A stretch of DNA of 64,000 nt from Endomychus coccineus (taxonomy: Eukaryota > Arthropoda > Insecta > Coleoptera > Endomychidae), in the NCBI GenBank assembly GCA_958510875.1, contig OY294068.1, positions 158,074,388 to 158,138,387 of the forward strand, in the 5' to 3' direction. The notes under the pieces were generated by a model. That model was not told the origin of the DNA, searched no databases, and was given only the letters and a program-made list of their open reading frames with translations. The position numbers and the translations under genes are program-made. The stretch's first letter is position 1; each line of letters starts with the position of its first letter. Of this stretch, positions 1-9,529 are shown piece by piece.

Positions 1-570
1 ATCTGACCTTGTTTTCACCATTTGACAAAGTTTCAACTCAGTTTATTCAATATTAGAAAAGTGCAATAATACAACTTAAATGCATTTTATTATGCAATCT
101 ATGATTTTTGTAATAACTGTGACCAAGGATTCGTGATAGCGACCTCAAAAACACCCGTATACCAATTTTCAACTCATTTTATTTAATATCAAAAAAGTGC
201 AATAATGCACCTAAATTCATTTTATTATGCAATATATCATTTTTCTAATAACTTTGACTACGGATTCGTGACCATCAACTTCGTGAACCCCCATATACTA
301 GTTTCATGTAATATGAAAAAAGTGCAACCGATAGTGAAACATAAATTGTATATGATTTTATGATTATGCGATCTATCAATTTTCTAATAACTTCGACTTC
401 GGATTCGTAATCAGCGGCATGGAAAACTCCCGGGTACCAATTTGGAACTGATTTCAGAAAATATTGAAGAAATTCAGAAAAAAGTGCATAATAAAATGCA
501 TTTTTAATTGCAACCTAGTTATTTTTTGATCATTTCGATGTCAGATTCACAATCAGGAACCTTGAAAACC
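1..570. repeat. Degenerate tandem repeat, period about 125-160 bp
   Basis: Four diverged units follow one another. Each carries a GTGCA(A/T)AA-like segment (near 61, 197, 322 and 484), then an ATGCAATCTAT-like segment, then GGATTCGTGA or a variant (near 128, 262, 401 and 544), then a CTCAAAAACACCCGTATACC-like stretch. The array probably starts before the window. No coding potential is evident; it looks like a short satellite-like array or the internal repeats of an unknown element. Confidence 0.6.
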
Positions 571-699
571 CCTAACTACGAGTTTTCAAATAATTACAAT
601 CAATATTCAGTGAATGCAGTAAAATTATTAAAAACATTTGCGCATCAAACCCACCCAAACGCATATATCAAAGTTGCCAAATACCTTCCTTAAGAGAAT

Positions 700-1932
700 G
701 CAAGAAACCGCTAAGCTCTTTCGATCCACAGAACGTTTTTCCAAAGTTTTGCGAAAATTGGCCTAAATACAACGTTATAATAGTTGTATCAGCGAATGTA
801 GGTTTTCTATTGATATTGAGGGTGATACTATTATTAACGTAAGGTTTAAGTGATTAAAAAAACCGATGGTAGAAGCCGTTTGTCTATTACAGTAATTTAT
901 GATTAAATGAAAGAACAATTACTTTGTTTTTATACCACTCTTAATAATACAATACCATGTTTTCATATTTTTATTAGAAGTGGTAGAAAAACAAATAATT
1001 GATCTTACATTTAATCCAAAAGATTAATTTCATTACCTTTCTCTGTTTCCAAACTGGAATTAATATCAGGATGAACGTTGTTGATGAATAATGAGAAGCA
1101 ATTCAGTTGCTTTGATGTACCTTTGGAGAAGGATGTTGCTGTAAGTATTCTATTTATATCAATAACTTCAACATCCATGTCATGTTTAATATAGGGATGA
1201 TCATTATTCGCAATGTTTTTATCTCTCTTCTAATCTTGCTCTTAGGTGAGATTTATCTGTGTATTTGAGTTTGAATATAACATTACATTGGACGGAGAGA
1301 AGCTTGAATAACCCAGACTGGGAGCCTGGGAACACTTCAAGAGCAGACCTGGAATAAAGCATAAATCAGGATAATTTTCTGGAATCAAATGCCATCTTTT
1401 CCGACAATCAATTACCCCAGACCGAATATTTCTTTTCGCCCCGCCTTATGAATAATGTCAGATTATAAATGCCCTATTTTATAAATCATCCTTTCACTGT
1501 CTAAGCTCACTTTATTAAAGAGAATTAAGATTTATTTCAAATCCTCTTATTTTCCAATCAGCTTGTCTTTACTCTTAATTTCTATTTCCAGTATTTAACA
1601 CTTAAATAATCTCAATCTATTTAATTCAATTTGAGGGCTAACTCTTACAACTGAGAACTGGAGCAGATAAGGAAGTGCCTTGCCAAACATTATATTTCAA
1701 ACTCAGAAAACTTTCGCAATTTATATCAATCCAAGTTGAAACCGTTTTATTAATTTTGATAAGACCGATTCAAGTTTATTTGAGAGTTTCCACAAAAGGA
1801 ACCGCTCCTGTATTATCAAAATAACAATGACTTAAAACTTTCTACTCATTATTAATATGTTATTTTTGACGACTTTCTATAGACAAATTTTCAATCGTCA
1901 CAGACATTCTATACATAAATCGAATTAATTTT
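700..1932. other. Unassigned AT-rich stretch
   Basis: I see no coding frame, RNA gene or terminal repeat here. The only ORFs are short and unrelated to any family I know. Confidence 0.5.
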
Positions 1933-1940
1933 CCAATAGG

Positions 1941-3243
1941 CAGGCACGTAGCCAGAAATTTGGTTTGGGAGGGACCAAATCGTAGTAATAATTTTTTGGG
2001 GGGGCAGGGGGGACGGAAATGGTTGATGGGTGTCTTGCAAGGATATTTGTTATTAAAGTTGGACTCATTAGTGAAAAACTGCTTTATTGTTATTAATATC
2101 ATCACTGTATTTTAATTGTCAGTCAAGCACATACACATCAATTGTCAAACTGAAACGTCAATTTCAGTAGACAAAATTTAAAATTTTAACTCTCGCGATT
2201 TCTTTGCTGCCATAATTCCATGAATTGACAGTACGGCGAGTGCACTAAGTCTTTCGTTGCCCGTTGAGTTACGTAAGTAAGTCTTGATTCTTTTCATTGT
2301 CGAAAATGACCTTTCCACACTTGCGGTTGTGACCGGAAGAGTTGCCAAAACTGTTAATAGATATTTGATTGTTGGAAATCTGCTCTTGTCACAAAAATCC
2401 AATACTTGTAAAGCCTCGGCATCTTTCTCGAATCCCGATAATTTCTCACACCACAACTTATACTCAGCTTTTACAGCGGATTCTGAGACTCGATCATCAA
2501 AGTATGGCGAAAGTTGATGCAAGTCATCTACTTTTTCAATTACAGCAAATCCAGGGAGAAGTATCTGTAAGCTTGATGAGATTCCCGCGTTCTCATTAAG
2601 AAATTTGTCAGACAAATTCTGAATCAGCGTATCGAGGCAAGGAATAAAAACAGCAGACCGAAAGTACGATTCTACGAGTCTGTTTGATAATTGGAACGAG
2701 TTGTTTGCTTCGACGTGAGTCTCGGAACTTTCAGCTCCATATCGAATGTATCGTTTGCAAGCTTTTCAGCTGCTATAAAAATTTTGCTGAACGATACTTC
2801 TGCAGTTTTTCGTTCTTCTTGAAGCATATTCACGATTTCGTGAACATGCTCTACTGCTGATGTCAAATCACGTGACTTTTCTTGCAGTTACACTGACAAA
2901 GGAAGCGTGAAGCTGAATTGTCTGTTACAAGTAAACTGTGTGAAAACCAACACTTGTCTAGTGAAAGCGTATTTTATGTTTCACAAGCAATTTTTGATGA
3001 TCGGATTCGAGATAGTCGATCCAGAATTCCAGATCAAAAAGTAATCTCCTGTTCAAATGTTCTAATAGAGATATTATATATGTCTCACAGGCGTGAAGTT
3101 GTCATAAAAAATATGGCTTATATCGATAGACATATTTTGAAAACATGATTCACATCTTCAGGAAAATTTTAGGGTTCACGGAATTTCGGGGGCGGGGTGG
3201 GGGTGTGCGGGCATGTCGGGCCCTACGGCTGGCTACGGGCCTG
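1941..3243 (-). mobile_element. hAT DNA transposon, internally deleted, with intact ends
   Basis: The ends form short terminal inverted repeats: CAGGCACGTAGCC at 1941 and GGCTACGGGCCTG ending at 3243 (one mismatch). They are flanked by a perfect 8-bp duplication, CCAATAGG, at 1933-1940 and 3244-3251. An 8-bp TSD and ends starting CA are hallmarks of the hAT superfamily. G-rich runs lie just inside both ends (about 1997 and 3188). At 1303 bp it is well short of a full element of this family (usually 2.5-4 kb), so most of the transposase has been lost. The perfect TSD fixes the boundaries. Confidence 0.9.
2178..2866 (-). pseudogene. hAT transposase C-terminal remnant (ZMYM1-like)
   Basis: Two minus-strand pieces in different frames, 2866-2672 and 2615-2178, read as the C-terminal third of a hAT transposase of the type often annotated zinc finger MYM-type protein 1-like. 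The first holds the family segment ending KVPRLTSKQTTRSNYQ. The second holds the hAT C-terminal dimerisation signature TTASVERSFSTMKRIKTYLR followed by NERLSALAVL. The zinc finger, the DUF4371 region and the catalytic core are absent. The frameshift between 2616 and 2671 and the missing N-terminus make it non-functional. It lies entirely inside the TIRs of the 1941-3243 element. Confidence 0.85.
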
Positions 3244-3251
3244 CCAATAGG

Positions 3252-4270
3252 TATTCATTCGATCGTTCATTTGGAGGATCTTTTAGTATGAGATTAATCG
3301 GTAACATATTTTTCAGAATTTGTTTGACAATAATCAGATATATTCTATTCTTACTGGTATTTACAACCAATAAAACACAACACCAGCACGTTTATCAGCT
3401 GTTGATTGCAATTCCAAATTTTACAGTTCATTTTCAAAACATTCAATTACTTAAAATGTGTCTATCATGTTCCTTGTTTGCTTGAAGATGGTTCATTATT
3501 GAAGTTTGAAAAGCTATTATCAATCATCGTTGATCGTTTAGAATTATTCATAGTTGATTCTATTATTCAAGTCTGAGGAAATGCTAGTAATCTCTGAAAA
3601 AACTGATTTCAATCACATCTAAAGCCATTTGTAATATGTTCAAGTTATTTATTATAAAATATTGAAATTATATCATATCCATTTTATTGGAATTGTTAAA
3701 TGGAAAACAGCATATTTGAATGAAGAAATATCTTTAGGAAATCTTAAATTACTTATGTCTTATTACACAGGTGATTCCAAAGTTGGTACCTTTTTAACCG
3801 TGTATAGAATTCATTGGAATAAAAATTCATAACTTCCTTAAATAACTCCTCAAACATGAGCGAGATATAGCTTTCGCAAAATATTTAAAAATCCCTGTGC
3901 TGATAAGAGGATAACCGATTCCAGTATTACGCGCCATCACGAAACAGTGGTTACGTCGTGGAGAGGGTTACGTAACGAATGGTGACAACTTTGAACACAG
4001 TATTTACACAGAACCGTATTGGACACATTTTGTATTGATGTAATGGTAACTTTATTTTTGAGTTATTTGATAACGTTTTTTATTTTAATGAGTTCTGTAC
4101 ACAGTTAAATTAAAAGGGTATCTCATTTCCTCATGTGACACTAATATGTTGAGTTTTTCCCAAAGTATTGAATGAATTTCAATATCTTAACAATTGTTGA
4201 ATTAATTGAGCGAAAGATTCAGATTAATTAAATTTAACAACTACTTTTCAATAAATCAAAAACTCTTGAC
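3252..4270. other. Unassigned stretch between two transposons
   Basis: No gene recognised. A segment at about 3770-3995 has weakly complementary ends containing CAAAGTTG on opposite strands, which could be an old miniature element, but no convincing TSD was found. Confidence 0.4.
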
Positions 4271-4332
4271 TATATTTCTCTTGAAAAATCTTGTCTTCCG
4301 GATGGATTCCGCGTCACAATAGCTCGACTTGA

Positions 4333-4375
4333 TGCCGACGTTTCGCCGACCATTACAGGTGGCATCTTCAGTGCA
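4333..4375 (-). ncRNA. Degenerate hammerhead ribozyme motif, left arm of PLE
   Basis: The minus strand carries CUGAAGA (4371-4365), a GCCACC/GGUCGGC stem II, GAAA (4344-4341), and ACGUC with the cleavage C at 4337, then GGCA. The stem I pair next to the core is an A-G mismatch (UGCA against GGCA), so this copy looks weaker than its inverted partner at 5323-5365. Confidence 0.55.
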
Positions 4376-4589
4376 GGCTTGAGGCTTGAACTGAAACTGG
4401 TTCTACTGGTTTTTGTAGCCGTATTTATAGTAGGAAAAATCCTTCGCTCTACATAGTTCACTGCCTTTATTCCGGTGGTTAACTTCGTTCCGGCACCTGA
4501 CTCTGCCGTTGTGCGAACATGTGCGGAGTGTAATTTTCGAGGATGGGTTTCCAAATGTTGGGAAGGTGATATGCTGAGTCACGGTTTAG

Positions 4590-5040
4590 ATTATTCGGAT
4601 GTTTTAGGATTTCTATAGCTTCAAGGATTTTTCGCTTGAGAAGTTTGGGGCTCGGGCTAGGATTTTAGTATCTTCAAAAAGGATTTGATGATTTGTTTCA
4701 AACTTGTGTTCTGCAAGTGCAGATCTACTGGTGTCACGAAGCCTTGTACAGCGCTCATGTTCTTTCACACGAGTAGCTACTGTACGACCTGTTTCACCAA
4801 TGTAGACTTTACCGCAAGAACAGGGAATGCTATGAACACCTGTGGAGAGGAGGAAGGGGATCTTTGATAGGTTTGTAAAACTGAGATAATTTTGGAAGTG
4901 TGGAAAAACGGGTAGAAATATTATGTTTTTTGAGGATTTTGGAAATTCGATCTGTTATATTTTGAATATATGGAAGATAGGCCGTGGATAAAGCAGGCGG
5001 GGGGATTTCTGGCTCAGGTCGATTTGAAATTTTAGGTGAA
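4590..5040 (-). pseudogene. PLE GIY-YIG endonuclease and linker remnant
   Basis: Reading the minus strand from about 5040 downward gives a linker containing ITDRISKILKKHNISTRFST and KLSQFYKPIKDPLPPL. After a frameshift near 4840 the GIY-YIG domain follows: GVHSIPCSCGKVYIGETGRT, then KEHERCTRLR and a histidine-rich segment with AEHKFETNH. This order is that of the C-terminal part of PLE proteins, where the nuclease nicks target DNA for reverse transcription. Here it is broken by at least one frameshift and by stops near 4610, and the upstream RT domain is absent. Confidence 0.85.
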
Positions 5041-5322
5041 GTGTATTTCTTTATGGCTTTTTGAATGTTGTGATGGGAGAAATTGTTTGATAATAGGGCA
5101 GATGAAAGATGAATGATGACTCAGGATATTACCTTCCCAACATTTGGAAACCCATCCTCGAAAATTCCACTTCGCACATGATCGCACAACGGCAGAGTCA
5201 GGTGCCGGAACGAAGTTAACCACCGGAATAAAGGCAGTGAACTATGTAGAGTGAAGGATTTTTCCTACTATAAATACGGCTACAGAAACCAGTAGAACCA
5301 GTTTCAGTTCAAGCATCAAGCC

Positions 5323-5365
5323 TGCCCTGAAGATGCCACCTGTAATGGTTGGCGAAACGTCGGCA
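5323..5365 (+). ncRNA. Hammerhead ribozyme motif in the PLE terminal repeat
   Basis: The plus strand shows all conserved hammerhead parts in order: stem I strand UGCC (5323-5326); core CUGAAGA (5327-5333); an unpaired U; stem II GCCA...UGGC closed by a short loop; GAAA (5354-5357); a self-complementary ACGU stem III; cleavage C at 5361; and GGCA (5362-5365), which pairs with UGCC. Self-complementary ACGU stems are compatible with the dimeric hammerheads known in PLEs. It lies in the right inverted repeat, antisense to the nuclease remnant. The fold is inferred by eye. Confidence 0.7.
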
Positions 5366-5878
5366 TCAAGTCGAGCTATTGTGACGCGGAATCCATCCGG
5401 AAGACAAGATTTTTCAAGATTAGCTGTCCGCGGAAGTCTACTATTCAAGATATATTTCTCTTGTTTTCTTATTTGAAATGACTTCAATATTTGATTAAAG
5501 CAGTGATGAAAATCCAGCTAGTTATATATTTTATGTTGCATGTTTTACAATGCTATTTGTGTATATAATTCTTGTTGGTATTGATAACATTTTTTTTTTT
5601 TGGCTCTAGGACAAGGCCTATTAGCCAGTCGCAATATAATACATACATATATACATTTAATGAAATCGGAGGCTACAACTGTGATTGCTGCTTACTAGAG
5701 AAAATAAAATTAACCTAACACAAATTTAATTGACTATCAAGCAAGAGGAAGGACAGGGATACACGCTTCCCGCCCAGGGGTCTATCAGGGCATTAAAAAT
5801 AAAACACAAACAAGACAGACCACGGTAAAAAGGAATGAACACAAATGGATTAACAAGAGGATTCAAAATCAACCTACA

Positions 5879-6313
5879 CTAAATTCTCAGATTTGTTTCC
5901 CTCAAATAATTTATGACACATGTTAACACATTTTTGTTATCTAGCGCAAGCAAGTATGCAGTGTTATAAGGTGGAAAAATATTAGGCTCTATCAAGTGCG
6001 AGTAAAGTTTGTCAATACTGGGAAGATATTTGGAGCATCCCAAAAACAAGTGATCCAGATCTCCTAAAATTTTGCAATCTTCGCACAAATCAGACGATGT
6101 GACTCGAATTCTGTATAAGTGTTGAGGAAAACTTCCATGACCAAACTTTAAACGGTTAAGCGAAGATACTAAGTGTCTAGGTAGGTTCAGATCTCTGTGC
6201 CAAAATGACGAAGGGATACAAGATTGAATGGATGAATAACGTGTAGGCTTCTTGTTGCAATAATCTTTCCACCAACTTTTCCACCTTTCCAAAGTAATTT
6301 TTTTAAATTCCAA
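5879..6313 (-). pseudogene. I-like LINE ORF2 C-terminal Cys/His domain, frameshifted
   Basis: This 144-residue stretch continues the ORF2 product in another frame, overlapping the RNase H piece by about 10 bases. It has the HFKFGHGSFP-like segment (LNRLKFGHGSFPQHLYRI) followed by a Cys-Cys-His-Cys cluster, CEDCKILGDLDHLFLGC, typical of the tail of I/R1/Jockey-type ORF2 proteins. One indel separates it from the upstream frame, so the full-length protein was intact until recently. An oligo-A tail follows about 280 bp downstream. Confidence 0.85.
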
Positions 6314-7845
6314 TATACAGTCGTACAGTCAGCTTCGTGACAGATTGCATCGCGATACTTTCCTTAGCAAGTCTATCGACCACTTCATTATCTCTAACTC
6401 CAGCATGGCCTTTGACCCAGACAAACTTAACAGATTTGCCATTTTCTCTCAGGAACGATATGAAGTTTATAATGTTTGAAATGAAAGGACTACTTAGATA
6501 ATTAACAAATGTGAAATTTTTGAGGGCTAGTAAAACTGACTGAGAATCGGACGCAATAAAAAATTCTGACTTGGCTGACTTGTCTATAAATTTCAGAGCT
6601 TCGGAGATAGCTATCGCTTCCGCAGAAAAAATTGAATTAATTGGGTGCAGCTTTCGTTTAAATTGTACACCAGAAGCAGCAACATAGTATGCACAACCAG
6701 TACCAGTCTTGGTTTTGGAAGCGTCGGTATAAATAAATTCAGCATTTGGGAATTTAGACATAAAATTTTTAACCCATAAATTATTGACCGATGGAATGTC
6801 CGTATAGCTCGGAATATGTACCGATAATTTTGAGAAAATATCAAACAAATTTCGATCTTCTCTACGACAAGGTATAATATTGCCTCTATATGAGGAGAGC
6901 TCTCTAAAAGCTATACATACCAGAGGAGAGTTTTTTTTTAACCAAAAACTATTACATAAATCGTACTTATTGAGAGTAGAAATTTTATTTTCAAGCGGAT
7001 GAGATGATAACTGTAACTTTATCATAAATTTAAATGCCAAAAAGTCTCGGCGAATGAAAAGTGGTGTTTCCATGGATTCGACATATAAAGGGCCCGTTGG
7101 AGTAGATTTCATTGCTCCAATACAGATTCGCAAAGCCTGTCTTTGTAAAACGTCTAATCGTTTAAGAAGAGAAGGACTACAGGATCCATAAAATATAGAA
7201 CCATAATCTAAAATAGATCTAATAAAAGCTTTGTAAAACAAAAGAGACGACTGAACATCAGCTCCCCACCATCTCTTAGTTACCATCTTAAGAAAATTTA
7301 TACCCCTGTTGCACTTAGAAATGATTAAATCTATGAATGGTTTCCAAGTCAACTTTTTGTCCAAGATAACACCCAAATATTTTACTTCTCGTTTTAGCGG
7401 AAAAGTATAGTTACAGAGTTGAATAGTATTATCAGCAACAGTGTTGTGCCTAGAAAAAATGGTACATATTGACTTTTCTGGAGAAAGCACAAAACCTTGG
7501 TTTGAAAACCAGGTTTTTAAATCTACCATAGCTCGACCTAGGGCTTCAGTACCAGCCTGGAGATTTTGGTGTTCTAAATAAACGCAAAAGTCATCAACGT
7601 ATTGTATTATGCTGATATTAAATTCTGTGAAGTTGTGAATGTCGGCAGTGTACAGATTGAAAAGCAGAGGACTAAGCACTGAACCTTGCGGCAAGCCGAC
7701 CGATATTTGACGTGGGCCAATTATTTCATTATTTGGTTTTCTAATAAACACAGACCGATTCCTATATAAACCAACAATCGCTTTAGCACAAGTATGCGGA
7801 ATGTCAAAATTGTACAATTTTTCTTGCAAAAGGTTCAGTTCTACG
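6303..7845 (-). pseudogene. I-like LINE ORF2: reverse transcriptase plus RNase H
   Basis: An uninterrupted frame of about 510 residues. The RT core is seen as VGLPQGSVLSPLLFNLYTAD (near residues 52-71) and the catalytic YVDDF (near 85-89), with the thumb containing KYLGVILDKKLTWK. RNase H follows: FIYTDASKTKTGTG (first Asp), an E in FSAEAIAISEAL, IASDSQSVL, and KFVWVKGHAGVRDNEVVDRL (His and last Asp), so all four RNase H positions look intact. The N-terminal endonuclease and the fingers of the RT are missing because of 5' truncation. The frame runs into that of the downstream piece with a shift near 6303-6313. It cannot make a complete ORF2 protein. Confidence 0.9.
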
Positions 7846-7859
7846 GATAACATTTGTTA

Positions 7860-8615
7860 ATATTTTAATTGTTTTATCTAGACCGATTGTATTGTATATT
7901 TATGAATAATGCTTAATCAAAATGTGAATTACATATCCATGTTAATATTTTACTGTTCCATCTTATATTTGGAATTGTTCAAATGTAAAGGAAATGTCAT
8001 TAAGTAAATCTATCATCTATCTTTCTTTCTTAAAATTATCCAAATCTTTTTTAAACAATAATAAATAAAAAATACTGGGTTGTTACAATTTTCAAATATG
8101 TCAATATGTCATTATCTTCATAATATATGGTAATCCAAAATAGTCAATAATTCCTGTTTCTGTGATCAACTGAAAATGATTTCACCTATTTTCCTAAAAA
8201 TCTGCCAGCAAAAGTTTCCCCTAGGATTTATTCTGGATGTCAATAGTTAATTCAAATCGTGAGTACCAAAGATTAAAAGGTGATTTGTTTCAGGAATTCA
8301 ATTCGTACTACGAAATATGTTTCGATCTCCCAATCCTTATTTAAGAGTCGAAGAGTTTTCTTATCAAGTTTCAAGTATCGAAGATGCATCCTCCATCAAG
8401 ATTCAAGCATCGAATGAAGCATTAAATTAACGAAAGTTGAGTTGAGTTGATTGATTCATCATGTCTGTTTTGTACTTCCCTCATTATAATATGTAGTATA
8501 CAGATCATAAAATCGCTACCAATATGAACTCAGCAAAGATGAGGAGGATATCTGGCTAGGTCAGAAAACATACAAACGAGTACCTCAGCGGCATATTATA
8601 TACAAATAAATGACG
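7860..8615. other. Unassigned AT-rich stretch
   Basis: No coding frame, repeat or RNA gene that I can support. Confidence 0.45.
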
Positions 8616-8619
8616 TTCC

Positions 8620-9529
8620 CGATAACCTGCCGGTAAGTTATGATGGATTACACTTCATTCTCGAATTATCCTCTGAGTAAGCTTTGAGGATAGGTTCCTG
8701 GAAAACGTTTCTTAATCGTTGCCTTTCGAAGTTTTTCATTAATTAATTTTCACCACGATAAGATAATACTTGAGAACTGGGCTGTGTTTTTGGAATATTC
8801 TATATTTGAACTGAATTGAAGTAGAGCCTGTTCAACAAATTCATTGAATACATTATAGTATAGCACTAATTCAACATTTTGACCTTCCAAATTTGTAGGG
8901 TGGAGTGCTCTCAAATTCAAAGAATATTCAACTTTTAACAATTTATCGCGCTCTAGCTTATGCATTTTTTAGAAGCATAAAATGAATGTCCTCTTCTCCC
9001 AGGGCAAAGTTGAGATACTGCATAATTTGATTGCGTTTTGAATTCAGCCAATTATTCCTTATACATTTGAGAATGTATACACAATTGAATCGATGAAATA
9101 ATGAACTTGAATTATCAACTGGATAAGATCACACGATACTTAACTTGTTATGTTTAGAAAAATTGATCATGGGTTTGAGGTTGAGTGCATTATTGTCACT
9201 TATATAATACAGAATATTATGTATCCAATTTGTTCGTTCTATTCTCAAAATAATTGACCTTATCAACATAAACAATAATTTGTGATTCATTTTTGATACA
9301 GAACAAATATGGATACCCTCTTTGAATTTCGAATTAACACTAACCATTATAAAATTACGGCATTATAATCAAATGCAAGTATCATGCATTTTATTTTCAT
9401 TTAAAAACGTAAATTGATTTTGGGCGTATGTGAGGAACATTTGTCTTTCTTCAACTACCGGATCACTTCAATATAGATTAGCAACTGTGTTCATAGTTGT
9501 TGGATGCTGCGAAATTGATACATTCGAAC
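8620..9529 (-). pseudogene. P-element/THAP9-like transposase relic, part 1
   Basis: The minus strand at 8965-8750 reads MHKLERDKLLKVEYSLNLRA..., then HPTNLEGQNVELVL and ALLQFSSNIE, matching the frame-broken relic at 49.9-50.3 kb almost block for block. Upstream on the minus strand (9510-9430) come HPTTMNTVANLY and DPVVEERQMFLTYAQNQFTF in broken frames. I assign it to the P-element/THAP9 group because the sister copy contains HTVHGLLEIISYCF and LGKFQTGPLEGRF, typical of that family's C-terminal half. Many stops and frameshifts show an old copy. It continues at 12347-12480 beyond an inserted hAT. Confidence 0.55.

Larger units (their letters stand above)
4284..5450 (-). mobile_element. Truncated Penelope-like element with inverted terminal repeats and 13-bp TSD
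   Basis: A GIY-YIG endonuclease remnant on the minus strand is flanked by two arms of about 280 bp in inverted orientation (about 4284-4560 and 5135-5417). The arms share the CTTCCGGATGGATTCCGCG segment and a hammerhead-like core. The whole is bounded by a perfect 13-bp direct repeat, TATATTTCTCTTG, at 4271-4283 and 5451-5463. PLEs are known to carry terminal repeats in either orientation, to make TSDs of this size range and to encode hammerhead motifs. The reverse transcriptase is missing, so the element is 5'-truncated. The 33 bp at the right end (CCGCGGAAGTCTACTATTCA and flanks) are not in the left arm but recur in the mini-element at 35970-36089. Confidence 0.85.
5592..7845 (-). mobile_element. 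5'-truncated I-like LINE with oligo-A tail and 9-bp TSD
   Basis: The element is read on the minus strand. It ends in an oligo-A tail (T run on the plus strand, about 5592-5601) after a 3' UTR, and begins abruptly inside the reverse transcriptase. GATAACATT occurs at 5583-5591 and again at 7846-7854, the direct repeat expected from target-primed insertion. The apparent start codon at 7853-7851 lies within this duplication, so the first residues of the open frame are target-site sequence. RT followed by RNase H and a Cys/His domain points to the I group of non-LTR retrotransposons. Confidence 0.8.

Noticed and set aside
3770..3995. Possible MITE with CAAAGTTG-containing ends
   Set aside because: Ends are only weakly complementary and no TSD could be matched.
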